64,000 bases of DNA from Panonychus citri (taxonomy: Eukaryota > Arthropoda > Arachnida > Trombidiformes > Tetranychidae), in the NCBI RefSeq assembly GCF_014898815.1, contig NW_026515531.1, positions 62,001 to 126,000 of the forward strand, read 5' to 3'. The notes beneath the pieces were generated by a model, which was not told where the DNA came from, ran no database searches, and saw nothing but the letters and a program-made list of their open reading frames with translations. Position numbers and translations under genes: made by a program. Positions within the stretch are counted from its first letter, which is position 1, and each line of letters opens with the position of its first letter. Below are positions 21,238-29,799 of the stretch, in pieces.

Positions 21238-21523
21238 CCTAATTGTAAAATAAAGAAAAGAAAGAAGAAAACTTCAATTATTCATCTACCCCAAATCACC
21301 GGAGTTTTGAATAATAAGTAATAAATTACCCATCACCGGGTTGATTGAAATTTTATCATAAATTTGAATTTCAATACCCAATCACCGGGTGAAAAGAACA
21401 TTTTCATTTAGTTAATTGTATATCCATCACCAAGTAAATTATCATTATCATTAGTAATTTTATCTCCATCACCGGAGAATTTCGAAAACCTGCCCCAGCA
21501 CCGGAGCATTGATTTTAATTGTA
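21238..21523 (-). promoter_or_regulatory. env-ORF4 spacer with six CCCATCACCGG-type motifs
   Basis: A 286-bp non-coding gap with six same-orientation motif copies, on the plus strand of the form CCC-AT or AG-CACCGG-AG: near 21289-21304, 21329-21340, 21377-21389, 21423-21434 (degenerate, CACCAAG), 21463-21477 and 21493-21506. Spacing is roughly 30-50 bases, separated by AT-rich filler. This looks like a clustered protein-binding or RNA-structural site, comparable in arrangement to the insulator cluster of gypsy. Its role is unknown. Confidence 0.6.
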
Positions 21524-22576
21524 TTAATAACACTGATGTAAAGGTATAATAATGTCCTTATTTTCCTTATTTTCTCTATTAACTATCACAGAGTTGATTG
21601 ATCTTTTTGGATAAGGGATTAATCTACAACCAATAACACAACACAAGAAGCTGATGGTAATACTAATAAGTATCCAAATCCACATTGGTACATTCATTTT
21701 CCAATTGATTTTAAGATGATTGATACTTGTTTCAATTTTCTCTTGAGCTTCATCGATTAATGTGAAATCAAGTGGTTCAATTTGTAATTCTTTAGCCGAT
21801 GGTTGAGTTAATCGTAAATTGATTGCATGTGTATGTTCTGATACCGGTGAACCTTGACTATGAATTTGGAACTTTTGAACTGTATATTCTAGGTCATCGA
21901 TAGTAAAATTAGTATATTTTGATAATCTTATCACATTATTTGGACAAATATATTTAATATTACTATATAAAGTAATTGGGTGTCCTGCACAATGTATTAA
22001 ATACTGCTCTCCCATTTGTTTAACTTGAATCGTTTCTGCGTATGTGGTAACATTTGGGCTATTGCTGAAACAAACTTCATTCTTCCAAAGTTCAATTTTC
22101 TTCAAGTTTTCTTTACAATTCGATACTTTCTTAAAAATAGGATTATGACCTTTCAAATCCTTCTCGCTAATCTCACAGAATCGATAATCAGTGATGTTGA
22201 CTAATACATATTCTGGACCTTTATATGTAACTTTACAAGTGTGTGTATTATTTTTATTATATAATGTAAATGCATCTGCTTGAAATATTTGGTTAGTGGT
22301 ATCTCGTAAAAATGTTGTAAAATTTATCATTAATGTTGGAAATCTTTCGTTATTGTATACGTTTACATTAACATTTTCAATTTCATCTAATGAACATTCT
22401 GGTGAGCATGGTAAAATAATTTTGAAGAATTTAAAGAAATTCTTATCAATCCTTGGTTTAGTTTCTCTAATGGTTTCATTAAAATGTTTTAATTGGTTAA
22501 GTTGGTTATTTGCTTGTGTTACTGTATCGGCGGCTTGAAATGTTAATATCGGTAGATATTGAGGCAGTTGATTCAC
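21524..22576 (-). CDS. env: Envelope-like protein, C-terminal part
   Basis: A 350-aa frame immediately after pol in the errantivirus env position. It has several potential N-glycosylation sites, spaced cysteines in the middle third, and a strongly hydrophobic Trp/Ile-rich segment at about residues 298-318 followed by a short basic cytoplasmic tail, giving type I membrane topology. The frame is open upstream of the first ATG into 22577-22761. It joins the upstream env frame only after a shift near 22780. Related proteins mediate membrane fusion in gypsy-type elements, and I infer this only from position and topology. The broken reading frame means an intact product is not encoded as the sequence stands. 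Confidence 0.75.
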   Translation of the reverse strand: MNQLPQYLPILTFQAADTVTQANNQLNQLKHFNETIRETKPRIDKNFFKFFKIILPCSPECSLDEIENVNVNVYNNERFPTLMINFTTFLRDTTNQIFQADAFTLYNKNNTHTCKVTYKGPEYVLVNITDYRFCEISEKDLKGHNPIFKKVSNCKENLKKIELWKNEVCFSNSPNVTTYAETIQVKQMGEQYLIHCAGHPITLYSNIKYICPNNVIRLSKYTNFTIDDLEYTVQKFQIHSQGSPVSEHTHAINLRLTQPSAKELQIEPLDFTLIDEAQEKIETSINHLKINWKMNVPMWIWILISITISFLCCVIGCRLIPYPKRSINSVIVNRENKENKDIIIPLHQCY

Positions 22577-22761
22577 ATCGAATTGAATATAAAACAGTTG
22601 TTGGCTTACATTATGTAATTGTTCAAACTGTTTTTTTATCAGCTTCTTATATTCTTGGTTAGACTCTGCGATGGCTGTTAGTACTGGTTGTATTTCTATT
22701 TCGGGAGGGAAAATGTGTTTATATAAATAGTTAACGCCACTAATTACTATTCCACCAACTA
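22577..22761 (-). pseudogene. env: Middle of env, open but without its own ATG
   Basis: In the frame of the C-terminal env part this stretch is open. It contains a Gly/Ile/Val-rich hydrophobic run near 22730-22760, shortly after a basic stretch in the upstream frame. That order (basic site, then hydrophobic segment) is the usual place for the cleavage site and fusion region in this family. The frame break falls close to this point, around 22780. Confidence 0.55.
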
Positions 22762-23124
22762 TTATTGTGGTGCTACAGTTCCAGAGTGATTATTTCTCGT
22801 CTTATTTTGATAATATTTTCTTCTGGTTGGTTTGTTATTCGGTATATTACGAATAGGATTTATGTAATTTTCATCAATAAATGATGAACAATGGTCTTCA
22901 AATTTGTCTAGAAATCTCCTTACTAATTTACACATGGCTGGATTATACTCACATGTAATGGATTCATTTCTTTCCTTGTCTGTTTTTAGAACGATTGGGA
23001 TTTCTTTACATGGGTTTGAAAATGCTAGTATAACAGAGACCTGTTGAGCTGATTTTCTTGGGTGATAATCAGTTTTTCTCCATAGAATAGGTTCACCACT
23101 AATGAAAGGAGAAATTTCTAGCAT
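22762..23124 (-). CDS. env: Envelope-like protein, N-terminal part
   Basis: A 120-aa frame overlapping the last 26 bases of pol. It has cysteines and possible glycosylation sites and ends in a basic region. The same frame stays open upstream of this ATG to about 23213, inside pol, and includes a hydrophobic Leu/Ile-rich stretch just before the ATG that could be a signal peptide. In gypsy-type elements env is made from a spliced RNA that supplies its own start, so the true N-terminus may lie upstream of the first visible ATG. A frameshift near 22780 separates it from the C-terminal part. Confidence 0.65.
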   Translation of the reverse strand: MLEISPFISGEPILWRKTDYHPRKSAQQVSVILAFSNPCKEIPIVLKTDKERNESITCEYNPAMCKLVRRFLDKFEDHCSSFIDENYINPIRNIPNNKPTRRKYYQNKTRNNHSGTVAPQ

Positions 23125-24931
23125 CTCTACTCGTGTGAGTATGCTTAAAATTGTTACTAAATTGATTAAATTTCTGAAAGTACGGCTTGAGTTGGTTACT
23201 ATGCGCTCGTCTCATTTTTTCCTTTTTATCTGTTCTTAATATTTTATAAGTGGTGTCTCCTTGTTTTTCTATTACTTTATATGGTCCTTTGAATTTTTGT
23301 TTCAGTTTCTTTGGTCCCTGAAATTGCTTGTACATTACTTCATCTCCTACTTGATAGGTTCGTAATTTCTTCCGATCATGTTGAATTTTTTGATTTTCTT
23401 TTGAGTTCAATGAGTAAAGTTTTGCTTGATCATAAATCTCAGGCCATTTTTCGATTGTTGATTTTAAGTTAGATGGTAATTGTTTAAATGTCTGGTTGTT
23501 AATTATAATATCAATGGGTAAGGTTGGTTGACGACCATATAGTAAATAGAAAGGAGAGGCTTTCGTAGATTGATTTATACTCGAGTTATAAGCGAATCCC
23601 AGCACCGGGATTAATTCACTCCACTTTTGAGTGTTTTCTTTTTTACAATAATGAGTTAACATTGAACATAATGTTTGATTGACCTTTTCTGTTAAGCCAT
23701 TTGTTGCTGGATGATAGGCGGTCGAAAATGACCATTTACTTTGGAAGAAAACTCTAATTTGATCAACCACTGAAGATATAAAATTTCTACCTTGATCTGA
23801 GACAATTGTTCTGGGGCAACCATGTCTGAGGAAGATCGAGTTAATTAGGAAAGTCGCTGTTGATTCAGCGGTCATATCTCTGATTGCTGCAACCTCTACC
23901 CATCGTGTAAAGTAATCGGTACATACTATAATATAATTATTTTTCTTAGATGTTGGGAAGGGACCAATTAAATCGATTCCAATTTTCTCGAATGCATTAT
24001 TAACAATTATTGATTTTAATGGAGCTTCTAAGGTTCCACTTCCTCTTTTATCTAATTGACAGATTAGACAACTTCGAACGTAATTGGTTACATCTCTACT
24101 CATCTGTGGCCACCAATAATGTTGTTTAATTTTATTGTAAGTGGAAAAGATCCCTGGGTGACCGGACAAGATCGAATCATGATATTCATGCAAAATTTGC
24201 TTAATTAATCTTTTAGGAATAACTATATTCCAACTCTCTCCATAATGGTTAATTGTTAATCGGTATAATAGATTCTCTCGGATTCTATATTTAGAAATTA
24301 ATTTCCTTTCTTTGGAATCTAAATGAGAAAAGTTCTCTAATTGCTCAATTATTTTGATGATTCGTTGGTCTCTTCGTTGTTCATCAACTAAATTCATTTT
24401 TTCTTCAATAGCTTGGTTAACTAATAATGTGAACAATTCTTCACATTCATCCTTTTGATTATCATAGACAATATCATCAACAGGATATCGTGATAAACAA
24501 TCGGCATCAGCATGAATTTTCCCTGATTTATATTTAACTGAAAAATCAAATGATTGAAGGGCCATTGCATATCGCTGTAAGCGAGCGGGAAGGATCTTTT
24601 TTGAATGAATGTGGCATAAGGCACAATGATCAGTTACTACTTCAAATTTAATTCCCTCTAAATATACTTGGAATTTTTGTACTGCCCAAACGATGGCCAA
24701 GCATTCCTTATCAGACACTGGATAGTGTAACTCGGCTCCTCTTAATATTCGGGAGGCGAATCCAATAGGGTGGTAACCATTATTATCTTTTTGTAAGAGA
24801 ATTGCTCGAGACCATAACCTGAGGCGTCCACTGCAATTGAGTTTCTTTGCTGGATCATAATGAGCAAGAACTGGTGGTGTTGTTAATTTAAATTTCAACT
24901 CATTAAAAGCGTTTTCTTGTTCTGGCCCCAA
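23099..24931 (-). CDS. pol: Pol: RNase H and integrase
   Basis: A 610-aa frame. The N-terminal ~140 residues are RNase H. Its first catalytic region is garbled in this frame, because two compensating one-base shifts near 24,810-24,840 place the expected D-A-S motif out of frame. Integrase follows, with an HHCC zinc domain (His from residue 248, CLIC at 288-291) and a DDE core with Asp320, Asp379 and Glu415, i.e. exact D-58-D-35-E spacing. A GPYKVIEK-type GPY/F motif lies near the C-terminus, and no chromodomain is seen. The product would insert the DNA copy into the genome. The annotated start is just the first ATG after the frame break, because the protein is the continuation of the upstream RT. 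Confidence 0.85.
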   Translation of the reverse strand: MGPEQENAFNELKFKLTTPPVLAHYDPAKKLNCSGRLRLWSRAILLQKDNNGYHPIGFASRILRGAELHYPVSDKECLAIVWAVQKFQVYLEGIKFEVVTDHCALCHIHSKKILPARLQRYAMALQSFDFSVKYKSGKIHADADCLSRYPVDDIVYDNQKDECEELFTLLVNQAIEEKMNLVDEQRRDQRIIKIIEQLENFSHLDSKERKLISKYRIRENLLYRLTINHYGESWNIVIPKRLIKQILHEYHDSILSGHPGIFSTYNKIKQHYWWPQMSRDVTNYVRSCLICQLDKRGSGTLEAPLKSIIVNNAFEKIGIDLIGPFPTSKKNNYIIVCTDYFTRWVEVAAIRDMTAESTATFLINSIFLRHGCPRTIVSDQGRNFISSVVDQIRVFFQSKWSFSTAYHPATNGLTEKVNQTLCSMLTHYCKKENTQKWSELIPVLGFAYNSSINQSTKASPFYLLYGRQPTLPIDIIINNQTFKQLPSNLKSTIEKWPEIYDQAKLYSLNSKENQKIQHDRKKLRTYQVGDEVMYKQFQGPKKLKQKFKGPYKVIEKQGDTTYKILRTDKKEKMRRAHSNQLKPYFQKFNQFSNNFKHTHTSRDARNFSFH

Positions 24932-25161
24932 TCAAAAGGTAAATCTTTTCTTGTTAAGTTAGTGAGAGGTCGGGCGATGTTAGCGAAGTCTTTATGAATC
25001 TTCGATAATAAGAGCATAAAGCAACAAAAGATTTTATATCTCTAACTGTCCTAGGAGTAGGAAATTGTTGAACTTTATTATTTTCTCTGGGTCAACTTGT
25101 TGACCATTCTCACTAATCACGTGTCCTAAGAATAGAATTTTCTTTTCAAAATGAACATTTA
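24932..25161 (-). pseudogene. pol: RT thumb/connection region, frame-broken
   Basis: Joins the RT frame to the RNase H frame. Short open pieces in changing frames correspond to the expected RT C-terminus (a FLGHVISENG-like stretch near 25,120 on the minus strand), so at least two or three one-base shifts lie in 230 bases. No intact frame spans it. Confidence 0.65.
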
Positions 25162-27699
25162 TTAGGTTTTAAAGTTAACCTGCATTCTGAGTCTCGTAAA
25201 TATTAATTCTAATTTACTTAAATGTTCTTCTTCATTTTCTGAATAAATTAATAAATCATCAATAAAAACTAAACAAGTATTATAAATTAATCCACTCAAA
25301 ATAGTCATCATCCTCATAAATGATGAAGGTCCATTTGCTAATCCAAATGGTAATCTAGTGTATTCGTACAACCCACTTGGAGTGACAAATGCTGTCTTAG
25401 GCTGATCCTTTGGATCCATTGCCATTTGATGATAACCTGATCTTAAGTCTAATAATGAATAGAATTTCATTCCTCTTAAACTATCAAGATAATCTTGAAT
25501 ATTTGGTAATGGAAATTTATCTTTAACAGTTATCTCATTTAATTTTCTATAATCTACACACAATCGCATCTCTGTGGTTCCCTTTTTTGATACTAATACA
25601 ATTGGTGATGACCAAGGTGAGCAGGATGGGATAACAATTCCATCATCTATTAATTCGTTAATTGAAGTTTCTGCTACTTTTCTTTTCAAATCTGACATTC
25701 GATAAGGTTTTTGAGATATTGGAGGATGATTTCCAGTATCAATTGAGTGAGAGTAAACATTAGAGAATCCTAACTCTTTGGATGTGGCGGCGAAAACCAC
25801 TCGATATTTAGTTATTAATTCATTTAATTTGTTTCGTGTTGTGGGTTGAATTTCACTGTTCACTTCAAGTTTTAAATCATTAATTATATTATTGATGTAA
25901 ATTTCTTCATCAACAAAATTTTCTTCCCCATCACCGGAGACTGAAAATAATGAAGATAAACTAATTGTTGATGAATAATCACTTCTCGTGATTAATTGTG
26001 AATTTGTTGATGATTGTATTTGATTCGAATCATAATTAGAGGAAACGATTGATGATGTGGTTAGTTGCTTTACATTTGATTTAAAATTTAAATCTATGTT
26101 TTCAAATTTTTCTTTTGGGTTTAATGGAATAATTAATTTTCTCCGTTTACAATCGATGAAAAATTTTCCTTTTTCTAGAATATTTTGTCCAATGATGGCC
26201 TCAATTCCTGACGGCAAGGTGTCAACAATAATCATAGGTGATTTAATTTCTATTTTAGTTGGACCATCGGGAATCTCTAATTTAATATAAGTTTCACCAA
26301 TCACTTTCAATGGTTGGTTCCCTGCAGTTAAATGAATCGGACCTTTATAGTTATGATAATTCAGTGACAATTTATGAGCTAATTGTTTGGAAAGTAATGA
26401 GACTTCGGCTCCGGTGTCGACCAAACATTCTACTTCTGTTTCCTTAATTTTTGCTCTAGTAAATATTAATTGATTCTTTTCTTTAAATAAATTTGAAATG
26501 ATTGAACTGGAAATTTTCACTTCATCATCATCATCACCATATTCAGTATAAACTGTTTTAACTACTTTAGTTCTTTTGTCACTTGATGGTGATCTTGATC
26601 TCGATCTTGGTCTACCTCTACCTTGAGGGTGAGGAGAATTTTGTCGTGGTCGTCCTCTAGGTCGAGGACTTAGTGATCGATTTCGTGGTGTATTTGATTG
26701 AGGGTAACTTTTATATTCATCTGGTCGAGGTGGACGCATCGAACGAGGAGGCGATCTACTTAAATTTCTGTTTAAAAACCATGGTTGTTTTCTATTATCT
26801 TGTGATTGATTTTGGGTTCTCCAATTATCATCTTTAGATGTTGATGGACCTTGAGTTGCCCATCCAATACTTTTTTGATCATCCCGAGGTCTGTCCGCTC
26901 TTCGGGGACATTCATTTCTTTTATGTCCAGGCTCATTGCAACCGTAACATATGATTGGTTGATTATTATCGTTTGATTGATTACTTGGTCGATAGTTATT
27001 CATTCTGTAATTATTTCGATAGTTACCACGATAATTATTTGTATTTCGATAATTTTCAGTTCGATAGTTATCATTTCGATAATTACTATTTCCATAATCA
27101 TTTCGATTACGATAATTGTCTCTCTCTCGCTTTTTCATATCTTGTTGGAAAGTTAAGCAATCTAATCTTTCGGTAATTTGTTGTAAATGTTGCGATAATG
27201 CCGTTATTGTATTTTTTAACTGTTCATTCTCTTCAGATTCGGTTAAATCATCATTTTTTGATAGTGTTGATCGTTCAGCTAATGTTACTTTAGTAATAAA
27301 GTCAGAGGTAGAATCAGCTGTTAGTAAATCTAATCTAGTTCGGATGTTTGATTTTAAACCTCTGTCGATGAAGCTATTTACTAATTCTTCTTGCATGTCT
27401 GGGTTAATTCTTCTACATAGATCTCGAACCTCGTAAGAGTAAGAAATAGCTGATTGATCTGAACGTTGTTTCTTATTATTTAACTCTTTAATTAAATTTT
27501 TCCGGTAACCTGAAGGAGCTAAATCTGAAACCAATTTGACTTTTAAATCTTCAAAAGTTTTCGGAATATTATCACCAGTTAAGGGCTTAATTCTACATCG
27601 GTACCATCTACTAGCGGTACCAGTTAAATAAGCAGGTAAAGCTTTTAGTTTAATCTCTTCATCCCAATCAAGAAACTGCAGCTGATTCAAAATGATCAA
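25162..27699 (-). CDS. gag-pol: Gag-protease-reverse transcriptase (N-terminal Pol)
   Basis: An 845-aa frame. It begins inside the capsid domain: the true gag start lies upstream, at 27831, separated by frameshifts near 27,795 and 27,675. Order: capsid (to about residue 150), an Asn/Tyr/Arg-rich stretch (about 195-245), a CCHC zinc knuckle CYGCNEPGHKRNEC at 251-264, an Arg/Ser/Pro-rich basic region (about 310-385), aspartic protease with DTGA at 428-431, and RT with LPNIQDYLDSL and the active-site FIDD at 812-815. Gag and protease-RT are in one frame, with no -1 frameshift between them, unlike many errantiviruses. The frame ends just after the RT palm because of a further break. Confidence 0.9.
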   Translation of the reverse strand: MIILNQLQFLDWDEEIKLKALPAYLTGTASRWYRCRIKPLTGDNIPKTFEDLKVKLVSDLAPSGYRKNLIKELNNKKQRSDQSAISYSYEVRDLCRRINPDMQEELVNSFIDRGLKSNIRTRLDLLTADSTSDFITKVTLAERSTLSKNDDLTESEENEQLKNTITALSQHLQQITERLDCLTFQQDMKKRERDNYRNRNDYGNSNYRNDNYRTENYRNTNNYRGNYRNNYRMNNYRPSNQSNDNNQPIICYGCNEPGHKRNECPRRADRPRDDQKSIGWATQGPSTSKDDNWRTQNQSQDNRKQPWFLNRNLSRSPPRSMRPPRPDEYKSYPQSNTPRNRSLSPRPRGRPRQNSPHPQGRGRPRSRSRSPSSDKRTKVVKTVYTEYGDDDDEVKISSSIISNLFKEKNQLIFTRAKIKETEVECLVDTGAEVSLLSKQLAHKLSLNYHNYKGPIHLTAGNQPLKVIGETYIKLEIPDGPTKIEIKSPMIIVDTLPSGIEAIIGQNILEKGKFFIDCKRRKLIIPLNPKEKFENIDLNFKSNVKQLTTSSIVSSNYDSNQIQSSTNSQLITRSDYSSTISLSSLFSVSGDGEENFVDEEIYINNIINDLKLEVNSEIQPTTRNKLNELITKYRVVFAATSKELGFSNVYSHSIDTGNHPPISQKPYRMSDLKRKVAETSINELIDDGIVIPSCSPWSSPIVLVSKKGTTEMRLCVDYRKLNEITVKDKFPLPNIQDYLDSLRGMKFYSLLDLRSGYHQMAMDPKDQPKTAFVTPSGLYEYTRLPFGLANGPSSFMRMMTILSGLIYNTCLVFIDDLLIYSENEEEHLSKLELIFTRLRMQVNFKT
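25926..25939 (-). repeat. CACCGG-type motif inside pol linker
   Basis: CCCCATCACCGGAG on the plus strand. It is the same motif as in the env-ORF4 spacer and encodes SGDG in the linker between protease and RT. Further copies inside ORFs lie at 23598-23610 (integrase), 27721-27734 (capsid, also SGDG) and 27798-27811 (gag start). Confidence 0.6.
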
Positions 27700-27831
27700 G
27701 CCAATCTAATAAATCCTCATCCCCATCACCGGAGAAATTAGGAATATGTAATTGTTGATTTACCGTTGAATTTAATTTATTTTCTTTCTCTACCTATCCC
27801 CAGCACCGGGGTAGTTAATAGAGTTGATCAT
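27700..27831 (-). pseudogene. gag: Gag N-terminus, frame-broken
   Basis: From the ATG at 27831 (ATGATCAAC) a short frame reads about 13 residues to a TAG. After a shift, a frame with LHIPNFSGDGDEDLLDWLDH is open, which matches the start-of-capsid pattern seen in the gag-only element (IPYFTGENNDDVIKWFDLLE). A second shift near 27,675 enters the 845-aa frame. Two copies of the CACCGG-type motif lie here. Confidence 0.65.
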
Positions 27832-28028
27832 CCATAATTAAGGAAAAAGTGTGTTTCAATATAAAATTGATGTAATTTAAATGTAAACCAGATTGTCAAT
27901 ATGATAAATGGAGAGAGAAGAATTAATAATTGTATAACTTTGATTGTAGTATCATTAAATTGAATTCCAAATATTAGGTGTATAGCTTCCTGTTCCTCTA
28001 TTTCTAAAAGGTGATCATTATCATTCAT
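27828..28028 (-). CDS. Small membrane ORF overlapping gag start
   Basis: A 66-aa frame with an acidic N-terminus (MNDNDHLLEIEEQEA), one long hydrophobic segment at about residues 31-50 (VIQLLILLSPFIILTIWFTF) and a short tail. Its stop codon TGA overlaps the candidate gag ATG as ATGA (27831-27828), an arrangement that can permit stop-restart translation. It precedes gag in the element's leader. I recognise no family. It may be a functional leader peptide, an upstream regulatory ORF, or chance in a low-GC region. Confidence 0.45.
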   Translation of the reverse strand: MNDNDHLLEIEEQEAIHLIFGIQFNDTTIKVIQLLILLSPFIILTIWFTFKLHQFYIETHFFLNYG

Positions 28029-28089
28029 ATCACCAGAAAATAATGATTAAACAAAAAAATAAACAAAATGTTTTGCACATAATGAAAAT

Positions 28090-29330
28090 TAAAAGAGAGA
28101 GACTTAATATTAAAAGAGTGAGACTAAAATAGTAAGAGAGAGAGACTAAAGTAAGAGAGAGAGACTAAAGTAAGAGAGAGACTAAAGTAAGAGAGAGACT
28201 ACAGGGTGTAAAATAAATAACGTTAGTAGGAGGAGACTAATCAGCTCAAATAGTTGGCGCTTGATTTAATTGTTGCTTAATTAATTGAGCACCAAATTAG
28301 TTTTTGTTCACTGCGCAGGGAAAAAACTTTCCCCCATTAACGTTATTTATTTTACACCCTGTAAAGTAAGAGAGAGAGACTAAAGTAAGAGAGAGAGACT
28401 AAAGTAAAAGAGAGAGAATAAAATAAGAGAGAGAGAATAAAATAAGAGAGAGACTAAAGTAAAAGAGAGAGAATAAAATAAGAGAGAGACTAAAGTAAGA
28501 GAGAGAATAAAATAAGAGAGAGAGACTAAAGTAAGAGAGAGAGAATAAAATAAGAGAGAGACTAAAGTAAGAGAGAGACTAAAGTAAGAGAGAGACTAAA
28601 GTAAGAGAGAGACTAAAGTAAGAGAGAGACTAAAGTAAGAGAGAGAGACTAAAGTAAAAGAGAGAGACTAAAGTAAAAGAGAGAGAATAAAATAAGAGAG
28701 AGAGACTAAAGTAAGAGAGAGAATAAAATAAGAGAGAGACTAAAGTAAGAGAGAGAGACTAAAGTAAGAGAGAGATAAAATAAGAGAGAGACTAAAGTAA
28801 AAGAGAGAGAATAAAATAAGAGAGAGAGACTAAAGTAAGAGAGAGAGACTGAAGTAAGAGAGAGAGACTAAAGTAAGAGAGAGAGACTAAAGTAAGAGAG
28901 AGACTAAAGTAAGAGAGAGAGACTAAAGTAAGAGAGAGAGACTAAAGTAAGAGAGAGAGAATAAAATAAGAGAGAGACTAAAGTAAAAGAGAGAGAATAA
29001 AATAAGAGAGAGACTAAAGTAAAGAGAGAGAATAAAATAAGAGAGAGAGACTAAAGTAAGAGAGAGAGAATAAAATAAGAGAGAGACTAAAGTAAAAGAG
29101 AGAGAATAAAATAAGAGAGAGAGACTAAAGTAAGAGAGAGAGACTGAAGTAAGAGAGAGAGACTAAAATAAGAGAGAGAATAAAATAAGAGACTTGAAAT
29201 TAAAAGAGAGAGAACTAAATTCAAAAGAGAGAGAAGAAAGAAACTTGAAATTTAAAAGAAAGAGAGCTAAATTCAAAAGAGAGAGAAGAAAGAAACTTGA
29301 AATTAAAAGAAAGAGAGCTAAGAGAGAATT
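28090..29330 (-). repeat. GA-rich satellite in large-element leader
   Basis: About 1.2 kb of irregular units ACTAAAGTAAGAGAGAG and ATAAAATAAGAGAGAG (plus strand), i.e. a pyrimidine tract CTCTCTCTTACTTTAGT / CTCTCTTATTTTATT in the sense of the element. It is interrupted by the MITE at 28202-28361. The right end decays into AACTTGAAATTAAAAGAAAGAG variants. Confidence 0.9.
28202..28361. mobile_element. 160-bp MITE with TA target duplication
   Basis: Perfect 24-bp terminal inverted repeats (28202-28225 and 28338-28361) starting CAGGGTGTAA. TA dinucleotides flank both ends (28200-28201 and 28362-28363). Removing the element and one TA restores the satellite unit GACTAAAGTAAG exactly. The TA duplication and CAGGGTG start fit a Tc1/mariner-type non-autonomous element. 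The interior has no ORF. Confidence 0.9.
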
Positions 29331-29369
29331 TAATTGTATTTAATTGAGGATAGAGTTAATCATATTTGA

Positions 29370-29715
29370 TTGAGAGCGAATTCAATTATTATAAGTGCAA
29401 TTTTGATTCAAAAGTTCGAATAATTATACTTCAATTATGGTTGGTTGGTTTCAATTGCTGTTGAGTTCAATTCAATTCAAAAGGTGCAGATAATTATATT
29501 TAATTATGGTTGGTTGGTTTCAATTGTTGTTAAGTTCAATTCAATTCAAAAGGTGCAGATAATTGTATTTAATTATGGTTGGTTGCTTTTAATTGTTGTT
29601 GAGTTCAATTCAATTCAAAAAGTGCAGATAATTATATTTAATTATGGTTGGTTGCTTTCAATTGTTAAAAGTTCACTTCAGTTTGAGAAAATTTCAATGA
29701 TTTACTTTTAATTAT
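29370..29715 (-). repeat. 69-bp tandem repeat, about four copies
   Basis: Units beginning GGTTGGTTG start at 29439, 29508, 29577 and 29646, exactly 69 bases apart. Because 69 is a multiple of three, the plus strand carries an apparent 88-aa repetitive open frame, which I treat as a by-product. Confidence 0.9.
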
Positions 29716-29799
29716 AGTTGACTGATTTCAATTATGATTGTAGTTAATTTGTCTCACCCAGTTCAAGAATTAATTTTATTTATAACTGATTGAATTCAA

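Noticed and set aside
28201..28362. Considered as a hAT-type MITE because of the CAGGG start
   Set aside because: An 8-bp duplication is not present, whereas TA at both ends restores the satellite unit exactly, which fits Tc1/mariner.
28090..29330. Regular repeats considered as a CRISPR array
   Set aside because: Units are low-complexity GA satellite without unique spacers, inside a eukaryotic retroelement.
29445..29711. 88-aa repetitive frame with 23-aa periodicity
   Set aside because: By-product of the 69-bp tandem repeat (a multiple of three) and antisense to the retroelement.
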